Shown: positions 29,971 to 39,900, counted from the stretch's first letter. The stretch: DNA of 64,000 nt from Alphaproteobacteria bacterium (GCA_017475705.1 JAFVFB010000005.1:65405-129404); one strand, 5' to 3'. Notes: generated by a model not told the origin, from the letters alone. Translations and numbers: made by a program.

Positions 29971-30951
29971 TTACATTCTAATAAGCATGCTCCCCCAGGT
30001 GAAGCCAGCTCCCATCACAGGGATAAGAACCACATCATTGCTTTTAATTTTTCCAGCTTGTACAGATTCTGATAATGCTAATGGAACAGAAGCTGCTGAC
30101 GTATTTCCATGGTGATCGACAGTCACTATCACCTTCTCCTCTGGAATATTTAATTTTTGTCCCACTCCGGCAATGATACGGCTGTTTGCTTGATGCGGTA
30201 ATAACCAATCTACATTATCTGTGTTTATACCTACCTGTGCTAATACATTTTCACAAGCTTCATACATTGCTCCAACGGCAAATTTAAACACTTCCTTACC
30301 ATTCATTTTGAGGAACCCTGCAGATTTGGTTAAGGCTACGCCACCGGTCGAATACAGATTTTCAGTTTGTGTGCCATCACCATAGATTTTGGTTGCCAAC
30401 ACTCCTTGATCCATAAAGCTTCCATCACCTTCAGTTGCCCGTACTATTACTGCTCCAGCGCCGTCGCCAAACAAAACACAGGTGTTACGATCCGACCAGT
30501 CCACTATCTTAGATAAGTTTTCAGCACCCACAACTGCTGCAGTCTTGATTTGCCCTAAGCGTATCATATTATCAACAATTGTCATAGCATAAACGAATCC
30601 TGAACAGGCAGCATTAATATCTAAAGCAGGTGTTCCAACTTTAACACCTAGTTTTCCAGCAATTTTTGCTGCTGTGGCTGGTGTTGTGTTGTCCGGTGTT
30701 GCTGTCGCAACTAAAATTAAATCAATCTCAGATGGGGTAATATGAGCTTGCTCCATTGCACGCTCAACTGCTTTTACGCCCATATCAGAGGTCAGCTCAT
30801 CGTCAGCCGCAATATGGCGCGAGCGTATTCCCGTTCGTGTGCTAATCCATTCATCATTGGTCTCAACCATCTTTGATAAATCGTCATTGGTTAAAACTTT
30901 AGTCGGCAGATAATGACCACATCCAATTATTTTTGATCTAATACACTTCAT
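29971..30951 (-). CDS. fabH: Beta-ketoacyl-ACP synthase III
   Basis: FabH condenses acetyl-CoA with malonyl-ACP to start fatty acid synthesis. The catalytic triad is visible: Cys in INAACSGFVYAM (near residue 112), His in LLPHQANSRII and Asn in VDHHGNTSAASVPLAL. The start at 30951 is preferred over the ATG eight codons earlier because AGGAAG lies just upstream. It overlaps the end of plsX by 14 bases, so the two are coupled. Length is 326 residues, normal. Confidence 0.94.
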   Translation of the reverse strand: MKCIRSKIIGCGHYLPTKVLTNDDLSKMVETNDEWISTRTGIRSRHIAADDELTSDMGVKAVERAMEQAHITPSEIDLILVATATPDNTTPATAAKIAGKLGVKVGTPALDINAACSGFVYAMTIVDNMIRLGQIKTAAVVGAENLSKIVDWSDRNTCVLFGDGAGAVIVRATEGDGSFMDQGVLATKIYGDGTQTENLYSTGGVALTKSAGFLKMNGKEVFKFAVGAMYEACENVLAQVGINTDNVDWLLPHQANSRIIAGVGQKLNIPEEKVIVTVDHHGNTSAASVPLALSESVQAGKIKSNDVVLIPVMGAGFTWGSMLIRM

Positions 30952-32002
30952 AATATGCTTCCTGTGAAATTTCATCTAAATCAACATTTTCTAATTCCCG
31001 CCGAATAGAACCGACGAAATCTTTTGCTACAAGCTTGGCTGCATTTTCGACAGCTACAGAAAAACCTAGAGCATCTGTACCTCCATGGCTTTTGACCGAT
31101 AGACCATTTAAGCCGACGAACATTGCACCATTGTATAAACGTGGGTCCAGTGTCTTTTTCAGTTTCTTTACAGCACCCATCATAAATGGCAACCCTAATT
31201 TTGCCATCCAAGACTCTTTTATACTTTTCTTTATCATGTGTGTCATCAGGTGGCATGTCCCTTCAACAGATTTCAGAGCTATATTTCCTGAGAAACCATC
31301 TGCAACGATGACATCTGCCTTATTACGGGGGATTTCATGCGGTTCGATGTAACCGATAAAGTTTAAATTCAAGTGGGTGTTTTTGATAATGTGTGCAGCG
31401 ACGTGGATAGCCTCTTTTCCCTTCATTTCCTCTGCACCTATGTTCATTAATGCGACTCGCGGATTGTCTATATTCAAGGCACATTTAGCATAGATGTTTC
31501 CCATTAACGCAAATTCTGCTAGGTTGATACCGTCGCACTCTGTGTTTGCTCCCAAGTCTAACATTACGTAACGGCCATTCTCATGTGGCATTATGCTGAT
31601 AATAGCCGGACGATGAATTTTTTGTATTGTCTTCAATACCATTTTAGAAATAGCCATCAACGCTCCTGTATTTCCGGCAGACACAACCGCTTGTGCTTTT
31701 CCCAGTTTTACAGCTTCAATAGCCTGATACATGCTGGTTGCACGGTTTCGTATCACGTGTGATGGCTTATCTTCGTTTTTTACGGACTCTTCTGTATGAA
31801 AAACCTCGCAAACATCTCTTAATGCCGGAAACTTTACCATTTCAGCATTGACTTTTTCTTTGTCACCATATACCAAAAAACGAATTTTATCGTTTCTCTT
31901 ATGTGCCAAAGCCAAACCTTCGATTACGACTCCTGGAGAGTTATCCCCGCCCATCGCATCAATGGATATCACAAGATTTTTATCAGACACAAGTTTCTCC
32001 AT
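30938..32002 (-). CDS. plsX: Phosphate acyltransferase PlsX
   Basis: PlsX makes acyl-phosphate from acyl-ACP for phospholipid synthesis. The 354-residue protein begins with the family motif ISIDAMGGDNSPGVVIEG and carries SAGNTGALMA and MLDLGANTECD, then ADGFSGNIALKSVEGT. The ribosome binding site is weak. It sits between rpmF and fabH in the conserved order. Membrane association is peripheral in known members. Confidence 0.94.
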   Translation of the reverse strand: MEKLVSDKNLVISIDAMGGDNSPGVVIEGLALAHKRNDKIRFLVYGDKEKVNAEMVKFPALRDVCEVFHTEESVKNEDKPSHVIRNRATSMYQAIEAVKLGKAQAVVSAGNTGALMAISKMVLKTIQKIHRPAIISIMPHENGRYVMLDLGANTECDGINLAEFALMGNIYAKCALNIDNPRVALMNIGAEEMKGKEAIHVAAHIIKNTHLNLNFIGYIEPHEIPRNKADVIVADGFSGNIALKSVEGTCHLMTHMIKKSIKESWMAKLGLPFMMGAVKKLKKTLDPRLYNGAMFVGLNGLSVKSHGGTDALGFSVAVENAAKLVAKDFVGSIRRELENVDLDEISQEAYYEVY

Positions 32003-32019
32003 AAAAATAAATTAATATC

Positions 32020-32217
32020 TTAGTCTTCAGACTGTTCTACTGCTTTTTGAGCAATAATTTCTTTACCATCATATTGGCCGCATTTCGGGCATACATTATG
32101 AGGTCTTTTCAACTCGCCGCAATTTGGGCATTCATGATACGCATTGGGTGTCAATGCATCATGAGCACGACGCATATTTCTGCGAGATTGAGATGTTTTT
32201 TTCTTTGGTGTAGCCAT
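32020..32217 (-). CDS. rpmF: Ribosomal protein L32
   Basis: This 65-residue large-subunit protein has the typical basic start ([20 protein letters not shown]) and a four-Cys zinc site ([20 protein letters not shown]). It precedes plsX by 17 bases. In most relatives yceD lies directly upstream; here a decayed recombinase lies between them, so rpmF must use its own promoter. Confidence 0.95.
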   Translation of the reverse strand: MATPKKKTSQSRRNMRRAHDALTPNAYHECPNCGELKRPHNVCPKCGQYDGKEIIAQKAVEQSED

Positions 32218-32302
32218 TTCTTTAACTCTTTATCTAAAATTATTTGACACAAATTAACTCCTGATTGTCTGCATCAACGATTCAGGGGTTATTGAGATAG
32301 CT

Positions 32303-32329
32303 TTTATATAAAAAAAATATAAAAGGCAA
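32303..32329 (-). promoter_or_regulatory. Weak candidate promoter for rpmF-plsX-fabH
   Basis: On the minus strand TTGCCT and TATAAA are separated by 15 bases, shorter than ideal, about 90 bases before rpmF. It would replace read-through from yceD, which the recombinase remnant now separates from rpmF. A short imperfect hairpin lies at about 32262-32288 in the presumed leader. Confidence 0.35.
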
Positions 32330-32387
32330 GTATTTTTTTATTACAATATATTTTTTGTTATTTATTAGGTTTTTAACTAATTTGAAA

Positions 32388-32986
32388 TTACATTTGCATT
32401 CTCTCAATAAAATGCCGTACAGTTGAACGATGAACACCTAAAATGTAGGCAATATCTGCTTTAGATAGCCCCTTCTCTCATAATTTTTGTAGGCGTTTAG
32501 TATTTTTTTGTAACTTTAATTCTTTTGACTGTACTGGAAATGACCTCCCCAGTTTCTTTCCGGCTGCTTTGATGTTGGCTAAACTTGATTTTGTGCGTTG
32601 AGATATCAAATTACGTTCAATCTCTGCGGCTAAACCAAATGCAAAAGCCAAGGCTTTACTTTATATATCACTTCCGAGATGATAATTTTCTTTTATGATC
32701 CAAACCTGACAGTTTTTATTCAGACAGGTTTCCTAAATTTTTATAGCCTCGAGCAAAGAGCGACCTAAATGAGATATTTCACAAGTAATTAGTATCTCAT
32801 TTTTCTGCAGATTATTTAATAATTCACCAAGTTTACGCTTTTCCCAGGCTCTTCGGGATGATATTTTTTCTTCAATCTAGTTATCAATTTTAACACCTTC
32901 GCGATGGGTAAAATTTTTTATCTCAAACGTTGATGTTCAGGTGTTTGCTTGTTTGAGCTAAAGCGTATATAACCGATTACTAACAT
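32388..32986 (-). pseudogene. Decayed serine recombinase (Mpi-type DNA invertase)
   Basis: The minus strand reads as a small serine recombinase of about 195 codons: MLVIGYIRFSSNKQTPEHQR, then after a frameshift FEIKNFTHREGVKIDN and on. Later come LGRSLLEAIKI, the family hallmark AAEIERNLISQRT, and the C-terminal helix-turn-helix (KADIAYILGVHRSTVRHF). There is one frameshift after codon 20 and four in-frame stops (TAG, TAG, TAA, TGA). In intact relatives, Mpi-type enzymes invert promoter segments. It lies between yceD and rpmF, which are normally adjacent, so it arrived by insertion and has since decayed. Confidence 0.85.
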
Positions 32987-33030
32987 ATTATTTTCTCTGT
33001 AAAATTATTTAAAACTGGCTTATTTAATAG

Positions 33031-33173
33031 GACGTTTTAAACCGTCACTCGAAAGAAGAACATTGATAAAACATTCCGAACAGGTAAAAATGTTTTATAA
33101 ACAGCAATTACAAGTGTTTACAATCAATTTGATGAAAAAACTGAAATACAAAAAAGTGGTTGATTAAAACGTC
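33031..33173. repeat. Short inverted repeat near the invertase remnant
   Basis: GACGTTTTAA at 33031-33040 has its exact complement TTAAAACGTC at 33164-33173, 123 bases apart. It could be a relic of invertase sites or an element end. Ten bases in AT-rich DNA may also occur by chance. Confidence 0.35.
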
Positions 33174-33414
33174 GGTTCATGATGCAGTTTATTGGTTGCC
33201 GGAGCCGATGGGTAAAAAGGCAAACGAGCATTTTTCACAATTTATTCAACGGAATATTATTTATCAAAATGCTGAAAATAAAAATGTTCACCGTCCTCTT
33301 AGCGAATTAAAAATTATTGCACAGAATTGGAAAGCGCTGGAAAACAGGCTGCAAAATCAAATTTCTCTCCAATCAACGGCTCCACTCCTAATACTCGCTA
33401 GTTTTTTTTTATAG
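33160..33414 (+). pseudogene. ORF remnant beside the recombinase, unknown
   Basis: An 84-codon frame opens with TTG and no ribosome binding site. It reads as plausible protein (SVHDAVYWLPEPMGKKANEH, then FIQRNIIYQNAENKNVHRPL) but matches no family I know. A 25-codon ORF (33090-33167) just upstream ends where this one starts, in another frame. Together with the decayed recombinase I regard it as the remains of cargo or of a neighbouring gene of the inserted element. Otherwise the stretch 32218-33439 shows no intact gene. Confidence 0.35.
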
Positions 33415-33439
33415 ATACGGCATTTTTCTTGAGCGGCAG

Positions 33440-33952
33440 TTATTTCTTCAATTTTTCTAACACGGCGAATGGATTATGCCTTATTGGTTCGTTATTTTCA
33501 ATTATAGCGTTGAATTCTTCTCCCACTTGCCGCGGATGGTCTTCTAAAATTAACGCCAGTTGCTCTATAGCAATGTCTCCTAAATCTATTTTGCCATTAA
33601 TCACTATGTCTGGAACATCTATCTCTATATCGTCATCATCTTGATAGATGTCTTCATATTTGGCGTTCGTGTCGTATAAAATAGAAAAATCTGTCTGGTA
33701 ATCTTTATTAAATTTTTCTAATGTAATTACACTTATTAAGCCAAGGTTTGCCCTGACCTGCCCTTGTACATCTAAAATCCCTTTCTTTTTTTGGAAGTTT
33801 AATTTTATATCTGCTGCAAAACTATTCACAGCCGGAACCTGTAAAATTTCTTTAAGCCACTCCAGCTGCTCCTTGTCTGCTGTAAGGTTATAGCTTTGTT
33901 CGCCTTGTCCCAGCTCATCTATTTTCAGTGGATATGAAAATTCTCTTTGCAT
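33440..33952 (-). CDS. yceD: YceD family protein (DUF177)
   Basis: This DUF177 protein of 170 residues is linked to large ribosomal RNA maturation in other organisms and normally sits directly upstream of rpmF. Typical parts are QREFSYPLKIDELGQ at the start and an acidic segment (IYQDDDDIEIDVPDI) before DLGDIAIEQLALILEDHPR. Its usual Cys residues for metal are not seen. I start it at 33952, where AAGGA lies upstream; the frame extends 23 codons further but that part overlaps the bamE promoter region. Confidence 0.8.
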   Translation of the reverse strand: MQREFSYPLKIDELGQGEQSYNLTADKEQLEWLKEILQVPAVNSFAADIKLNFQKKKGILDVQGQVRANLGLISVITLEKFNKDYQTDFSILYDTNAKYEDIYQDDDDIEIDVPDIVINGKIDLGDIAIEQLALILEDHPRQVGEEFNAIIENNEPIRHNPFAVLEKLKK

Positions 33953-34011
33953 TCTTTTTTCCTTAATGTTATAGGGTAGTATAGGTATTATATAATTATA
34001 AGGATGTAGTG

Positions 34012-34479
34012 ATGTCAACACGTAATATTGTTTTTTCGACTGTTGCCGCAGCGATGCTTTTTCTCTCCGGCTGTTCTACTGACTATTTTAACCAAACAGA
34101 AGGTAACTTACCTCCTAAAAAAGATATTCTAGCCATCAAGCGCGGTATGTCTCAAGAGGAAGTACGTGAGATTTTAGGTTCGCCGTCTGTTATTTCCAGT
34201 TTGGATCATAAATCTTGGATTTATATGAATTCTACCATGCGCCGCCTAGCGTTTCTTAAACCTAAAGAAATCGAAAGGAATGTACTGGCGGTTGAGTTTA
34301 ATTTAGATGGTAAAGTTGAAAAAGTTGTTCAACTTACTAAGGATAATGGCTTTGAGGTTTCTGTTTCTGATGATGAAACCCCTGTCATGAGCAATGATGA
34401 AGGATTTTTACAAAAGTATTTTGGTGGCGTTGGACAATACTTGCCGGTTGAGCCAACTAAAACTAATAATGGCTTATAA
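34012..34479 (+). CDS. bamE: Outer membrane assembly lipoprotein BamE
   Basis: BamE (SmpA/OmlA) is a small lipoprotein of the BAM complex that inserts beta-barrel proteins. A lipoprotein signal peptide ends in LFLSGC (Cys near residue 21). The mature domain has the family signature IKRGMSQEEVREILGSPSVI and later WIYMNST. It is 155 residues. The ATG at 34012 is preferred to the GTG one codon earlier, with AAGGA upstream. It is divergent from yceD, the usual alphaproteobacterial arrangement. Confidence 0.88.
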   Translation: MSTRNIVFSTVAAAMLFLSGCSTDYFNQTEGNLPPKKDILAIKRGMSQEEVREILGSPSVISSLDHKSWIYMNSTMRRLAFLKPKEIERNVLAVEFNLDGKVEKVVQLTKDNGFEVSVSDDETPVMSNDEGFLQKYFGGVGQYLPVEPTKTNNGL

Positions 34480-34499
34480 TCTTAATTGTTCATTGTATA

Positions 34500-34532
34500 A
34501 AAGAGGCAGAGAATTTCTCTGCCTCTTTATTT
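34500..34532 (+). terminator. Terminator of bamE
   Basis: A perfect 13-bp stem (34500-34512 with 34516-34528, 3-base loop) is followed by ATTTG. It lies between bamE and the convergent kdsA and may act on both. Confidence 0.8.
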
Positions 34533-34554
34533 GTAACGAGAGACCATCCCTGGA

Positions 34555-35397
34555 CTAGAAGATATCAAGTCCCTTTCTCACCTCATCAAATTTCTTCAAT
34601 ACTTCCAATACACCTTTCATATCTTTTAATGCAATGGTGTTAGGTCCATCAGACAATGCTTTATCTGGATTTTCATGCGTTTCTATAAACACAGCTGCCA
34701 CCCCTACTGCTACAGCCGCTCGTGCTAATACCGGTGCGAACTCTCTTTGTCCTCCAGATGAACCTCCCATTCCTCCTGGTTGCTGTACTGAATGGGTGGC
34801 ATCCATAATCACTGGACATCCCGTGTCTTGTGCCATACGTGGTAATCCTCTCATGTCTGTTACTAAAGTGTTATATCCAAAGCTGGTTCCCCTTTCCGTC
34901 AAGCAGACATTCCTGTTACCACTTTCATCACATTTTATAACGAGATTTTTTGCCTCCCATGGAGCAAGAAATTGCCCTTTCTTTATGTTAATTACTTTTC
35001 CTGTTTTTGCTGCTGCAACCACCAAATCTGTCTGCCGGCACAAAAAGGCTGGTATCTGCAACATATCTACATGTTCTGCGACAATAGCACATTGGTCTTT
35101 TTCATGAACATCAGTTACGATAGGTAAATTATTATACAATTTTTTTATCTCATCAAAAGTACGCATTCCCTCTTCTAGGCCAACACCGCGTGCACCATGA
35201 ATTGAAGTTCGATTTGCTTTATCAAATGATGCCTTAAATATATACGGTATATTTAATTCTTTAGTTATTTCAATCATACTGCCAGCAATATCTATCGCAT
35301 GTTGGCGACTTTCTATCTGGCATGGCCCGCATAACAGCCCAAATGGTAAATTATTTGCTAACTTAACTCCATTAACATTCACAATTCTCTGTTCCAT
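34555..35397 (-). CDS. kdsA: 3-deoxy-8-phosphooctulonate synthase (Kdo-8-P synthase)
   Basis: KdsA condenses phosphoenolpyruvate with arabinose-5-phosphate to make Kdo-8-phosphate, the precursor of Kdo for LPS and capsule linkers. The 280 residues show LLCGPCQIES at the N-terminus, FKASFDKANRTS near residue 55, and QPGGMGGSSGGQREFAPVLA. The Cys of GPCQIES suggests the metal-dependent type. Kdo synthesis fits the KpsC-like domain of the megaenzyme at 36965 (inference). Confidence 0.93.
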   Translation of the reverse strand: MEQRIVNVNGVKLANNLPFGLLCGPCQIESRQHAIDIAGSMIEITKELNIPYIFKASFDKANRTSIHGARGVGLEEGMRTFDEIKKLYNNLPIVTDVHEKDQCAIVAEHVDMLQIPAFLCRQTDLVVAAAKTGKVINIKKGQFLAPWEAKNLVIKCDESGNRNVCLTERGTSFGYNTLVTDMRGLPRMAQDTGCPVIMDATHSVQQPGGMGGSSGGQREFAPVLARAAVAVGVAAVFIETHENPDKALSDGPNTIALKDMKGVLEVLKKFDEVRKGLDIF

Positions 35398-35465
35398 AGT
35401 CTTTCTCCATTAAGTTTTAGGCTTTTATTGTAGGCGTATTTTATTTGCTGTCAATCTTTTAATCT

Positions 35466-35497
35466 AAAAAAGAGGGCTTTTCTTGCCCTCCTCTTTA
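35466..35497 (-). terminator. Terminator after the 35504 gene
   Basis: On the minus strand a GAGGGC/GCCCTC stem extended by AAAGA/TCTTT with a one-base bulge is followed by TTTTTTAG. It lies seven bases after the stop of the 35504 gene. Confidence 0.7.
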
Positions 35498-35503
35498 TTG
35501 ATG

Positions 35504-35782
35504 TTAAATCTGCTCTACTAAAGCCTTTTGCGCAGCCAAACATAGGATGTGTTTTTGTAAGTATGCCCGTAAAATACATACATTTTTTTGTTTTACCAAT
35601 TCTACTTGGGCCGCTTTATCAAAGCTAAAGAATTTAATGTACAAAAGCAGAATTTCGTTGTCTTGGCGCTTTACCAACTCAATTTGTGCTTCTTCACAAA
35701 AGAAAGTCCTAATTAGAAACTCTTTAATTTCTGCTAGAGATCCTTCGCGCGCTAATTTAATTTCAAATTTTGGTCGATTCAT
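35504..35782 (-). CDS. Small helical repeat protein, 92 residues
   Basis: The protein has an almost exact 26-residue repeat: AQIELVKRQDNEILLLYIK, then AQVELVKQKNVCILRAYLQ, then AQKALVEQI. The same pattern recurs less regularly in the 280-residue protein at 18604. I know no named family for it; the layout suggests a short solenoid of paired helices. The ATG at 35782 gives the natural start; a GTG eight codons upstream is possible. It overlaps nothing and has its own terminator. Confidence 0.65.
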   Translation of the reverse strand: MNRPKFEIKLAREGSLAEIKEFLIRTFFCEEAQIELVKRQDNEILLLYIKFFSFDKAAQVELVKQKNVCILRAYLQKHILCLAAQKALVEQI

Positions 35783-35822
35783 AATAATTCTTATTAATAA
35801 TGACACAATAATTAGATGAAAC

Positions 35823-36239
35823 TTACTTGTTTAGCTGTGTCCTAATGGCTGTTGTCGAGCGAATGGGTAATAAATCTTTAGGAATCCTATTGCTAACAAT
35901 GTAACGGATGCCTAAATTTTCTATAAAATCTCTTTTTTCGGCACTATCACCATCACTATTTACAAAAAATATATCCGGTTTAATTTGTTTTATCTCTTGT
36001 TCAAAATCTAATCTACCATGACCTCTTGCTATAAATGCTTGGTGTACAAAGCGAATAGCTGATACCATATATAAACGCTCTTTTTCGTTATACAAGGTCT
36101 GACGATGTTTTAGCTCTGCAACGGTTTTATCTGAGCCGATGGAAACGTATAAATCCCCATATTGTGCTGCTTCTTCAAAAAAACGAATATGACCACTGTG
36201 CAAAACATCAAAACACCCAGATACAAATACCTTTGTCAT
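35823..36239 (-). CDS. Cytidylyltransferase-like nucleotidyltransferase
   Basis: This 138-residue enzyme has the class I nucleotidyltransferase fold. The signature is FVSGCFDVLHSGHIRFFEEA (HxGH) at the N-terminus, and the C-terminal IRSTTAIRTQL resembles the ISSTxIR motif. Relatives include glycerol-3-phosphate cytidylyltransferase and the adenylyl domain of HldE, both sources of activated sugars or polyols for surface glycans. Which substrate applies is not clear. It lies between the polysaccharide operon and kdsA. AAGGA precedes the ATG. Confidence 0.8.
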   Translation of the reverse strand: MTKVFVSGCFDVLHSGHIRFFEEAAQYGDLYVSIGSDKTVAELKHRQTLYNEKERLYMVSAIRFVHQAFIARGHGRLDFEQEIKQIKPDIFFVNSDGDSAEKRDFIENLGIRYIVSNRIPKDLLPIRSTTAIRTQLNK

Positions 36240-36407
36240 ATTGATTTTCCTTTTTATGCTACTATCATTAATGTCATATCAATAGTTGATAATTTTATTA
36301 CTTTGAATTTATTAACACAAGGCGTTAACATCTTTTATTTTTCGCTTTATTTTCCAGGCTGATTTTATATTCGATGTAGGCGAATATCTCTATCACTAAT
36401 TTTCCCC

Positions 36408-36950
36408 TTATTTTTCTTTTTTATAAAGTACAAACGGATCAGCCCAATACATAAAAGGGTCCTGATGATGTGATATAATTTTCAGACTATTATCGTCCTC
36501 ATCCACTTTATGCCGCTCTATATGGACATATACATAACTCAACCAGTCATTAAAATTGATATACTGATCTGCCTTAATTTCCACATTTTTGATTTTAACT
36601 TTCCCTGGATTTGAACCAAAGTCAATACGGAATTTGTAGATTTTTTCCACCGGCAGTATGATTTCAACATGTTTATTTTCCGGTGTCACCTTCTTTTTTA
36701 CGGATTGCCGACCATGAAAACGCTCATTTTGCTCTGTTGTATAATAAATTTGCAATTCAAATGGCTTTTCTATTTTCCAATCCAGCGCAACTGTTATCGG
36801 AGCCGGATCATATATCTTTGAAACAACATGCTCAGCTACATGGCTATGATGATAAAATTTCAAGAAGCATAAGCTCAAAAACAAAATACTCACAATAAAT
36901 AATTTCTTTGTCAGGCTTCTCGAACATTTTTTTTTCAATTTCTCAAACAT
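36408..36950 (-). CDS. Hypothetical single-pass membrane protein
   Basis: A basic N-terminus and one membrane segment (KLFIVSILFLSLCFLKFYH, about residues 16-34) precede a beta-rich outer domain. The rest includes ITVALDWKIEKPFELQIYY and FRIDFGSNPGKVKIKNVEIK, the kind of carbohydrate-binding-like strands also seen in membrane proteins of polysaccharide clusters. Its 180 residues match no family I can name. It follows the megaenzyme gene by 14 bases and so closes the leftward glycan operon. Confidence 0.65.
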   Translation of the reverse strand: MFEKLKKKCSRSLTKKLFIVSILFLSLCFLKFYHHSHVAEHVVSKIYDPAPITVALDWKIEKPFELQIYYTTEQNERFHGRQSVKKKVTPENKHVEIILPVEKIYKFRIDFGSNPGKVKIKNVEIKADQYINFNDWLSYVYVHIERHKVDEDDNSLKIISHHQDPFMYWADPFVLYKKEK

Positions 36951-36964
36951 TGATATTTTCTCTC

Positions 36965-39900
36965 TTAATAAACCTCATCAGTTGATGTGCAGATAACCGT
37001 TTTTCCGGTTAACAGTGCAATTTCACGTGCTTGGTTTGGTTCTGATTCTACAAACAAAACCGTATCAGCCAGATTTTTATAAACTTCAGCCTTAAATTTA
37101 GCATGGCAACTAAGTTTGCGGCGTTCTTCCGCTGTCGGCAAATCAAGCATAATCAGTTGTTTATATTTAACCCCATGATCTTTAAGCCATTTTTCTGTCG
37201 GTTCGCGATATTTTTCCAGTCTACTGGTGACGATTGTATTTATTTCATAAGTTGGAATATATAAAGGCTTTGCCTTTGCTATAAATTCCAAATATTTTTC
37301 TCCATCATCATTTTCATCTGGTGTAGGATCAATGCATAACACTCCATCCATATCAAAACAAGCTTTTTGTGCAATACTGTGATTTAGATAATTCCATTGC
37401 CATACACGTGGCGCAGAAACTCTTTCCATCCAAACATCAACTTTATCCTCTGAATCCGGTTTAACATAAACTGTTGCATAGGTAAAGTGATATTTATCTG
37501 CAAGTGGGGCGAGCTTTTCTCTTGTCCGTCCCATTTCTGTACCATTATAAACGGAATCATCAATGACCAAGATATTGTTAATCTCTGATGTATTCATCTT
37601 TCGGTTACCGTTTGAGCCGGTGGAACCTGCTAAGAATTCATCTAAGGAACAACATTTTTTGTTCATAAACAAAGCGATAATGTATGCCGGTATCATGCCC
37701 GAGCGTGGAATTCCCACAACTAAATCCACATTTTCCGGTATTTTCTTTAAGTTTTTGCGGATACAATCTGCCATATCTGCAAATGTACGGAATTCTAGAC
37801 TATAATTATCTGTCTTTGTTCTGCTGACATAATATTGCTTTAGGCTATTGATCAAATTATCTATTCTTCTTTGTTGTTTTTGAGTAACATCATTAATACT
37901 TTCAATTATTTCATTCTTATTTACTACACTATTTTTAGCCAGGTTTTCCGGCAACTTAGCTAACTCATCTAAAATAGCGGTGCGGTTGGCTTTTGCCGTT
38001 TCAGTCATCTGGGTGACATTCGCTAAAATCTCAGCTTTATTTGCTGCACTGTTCTTACTCATGCTTTCCGGCAACTTAGTCAGCTCATCTAAAATAGCGG
38101 TACGGTTAGTATTACCACTTTGTTGCAAGTCTGTTTGTGTTTTAGCTACAGCAGATAAAATCGCTGCTTTATTTGCCTCACTTTTTTTGGTAAGGCTTTC
38201 CGGCAGCTTAGTCAGTTCGTCTAAAATGGCGGTGCGATTAGCATTACCACTTTGTTGCAATGCATCTTGCGCCGTCGCTTGAGTGGCTATTACTTTTGCC
38301 ATGCTAGCTAGTATTTCCGCAGTATTTTCTGCTTGAATAACCTGTAGTGTTTCAGCTGCAACGGTCTGTCCTCCCATCACTTCTGCCATCTTATCGTTTA
38401 ATGACTTAATCATATATAAACTATTGGATTTAATAAGGCTGGTTTCTTTTGCAAGTGCTGCAATATCCTGTTCCAGGGATGTTCCTGTCGCTTTTAATTC
38501 TTTCTGGCAAGCCGTGTTAAGCGATGTCATTTTAGTGAGCAGTTCTTTTTTATTAGCTGCTCCGGAATTAACGACAGCGGCAAACTTGCCCTCCCAATTC
38601 TTAGACAGCGCTTCTATTCGTTTATCAATAAATTCATAGATATTTGCCGGCTTTTTCTTTACCCTAATTCCGCAAACATAAGTCTTGGTATAGCTGTCTG
38701 TCTTGACTTTATGATAAAGGAAATGCTTGAAAGATGATTGTTTATCTTTTGCAACAACCTTTGTAGATTTTACATCCTCCGGATAAATATTTTTATAAAC
38801 AGCATCTGTTAGCTTATCAATATTTTGTATGACATAATTGGAATTTGCATTGAGTTTAAGTAGCAGATTCTTTAATTCTGTTTTGGTATATTTATGATAA
38901 GCTTGTTCAATTTCAAGCTCTACTTCTTGTCCATCTTTTACCGGCATTTCGTATTTAAATGGTTGGTCATGCCATGTTTGGACGGTTTTATCATTAATCT
39001 TTTTACCATCAATTTTGATAGACTTATAATCACACCACAACGGAATGCGTGTTTTATTTTCATCGCGTTTATCTTGTCCGCGGAAATTAAGTGTTAATTT
39101 ACCGCTGTTAATGGCTTTAATGTTGATTTTTTGTTTACGAGTTTCGCCTGAAACGACTTGCCCAATTCCAGAGGCATTTGTTGCCCATGAAGGTTGAGTT
39201 ATGGTAGCCTTTGCGGCAGCAACTCCAACAGCATTAATTGCTTTACCGATGTTTTTAATATCCACCCGAAACTCTGTTAACACAGACGGCAATTTTTTTG
39301 CAAAAGCATCAAGATACTTTTTCTTCAATTTTGGTAGCCGCAAAGCGTAGTATGGAAAAAGGAGATATGAGGTAAACTTGTTGAAAGCGTTATTTCTAAT
39401 TATTATTGCATAGAACAGCTCAAACTGATCTGGACAACTTTGTTTTAACTCAGATAGCTTTTTATTTTTAGCCCACAAAGCTGCTTTTTTTGCAAATTTG
39501 ACCTTTGTTTTATCATTACATCTAACATAATATGAACAAATACGTCCAACAGCAAAAGTGTAATAGTATGGCTTTATTTCTTTCCACATATTTTGTTGTT
39601 TGAAAAACTTCTCTGCCTCATTGATATAATTGAATATATCCAGGAACTTATCTGTATTCTCAGAATTACCAGTTATTTGACCTTCTCTATTTTTGCGATA
39701 ATAGTAATAAGCGTTATCCTCAAAGCAAATTTTTTTTGCTAATGACATGCATTTAATATGAACAATTGTATCCTCAAAATAGCAACCTTCAAAAAATTTA
39801 ATATTATTTTTGAGTAAGAAATCTTTTTTATATAGCTTCAGTGGCGCTTCGACCCTTTCAAAAATTAATTTTGGACACAATTTATAATCATAGGATATTT

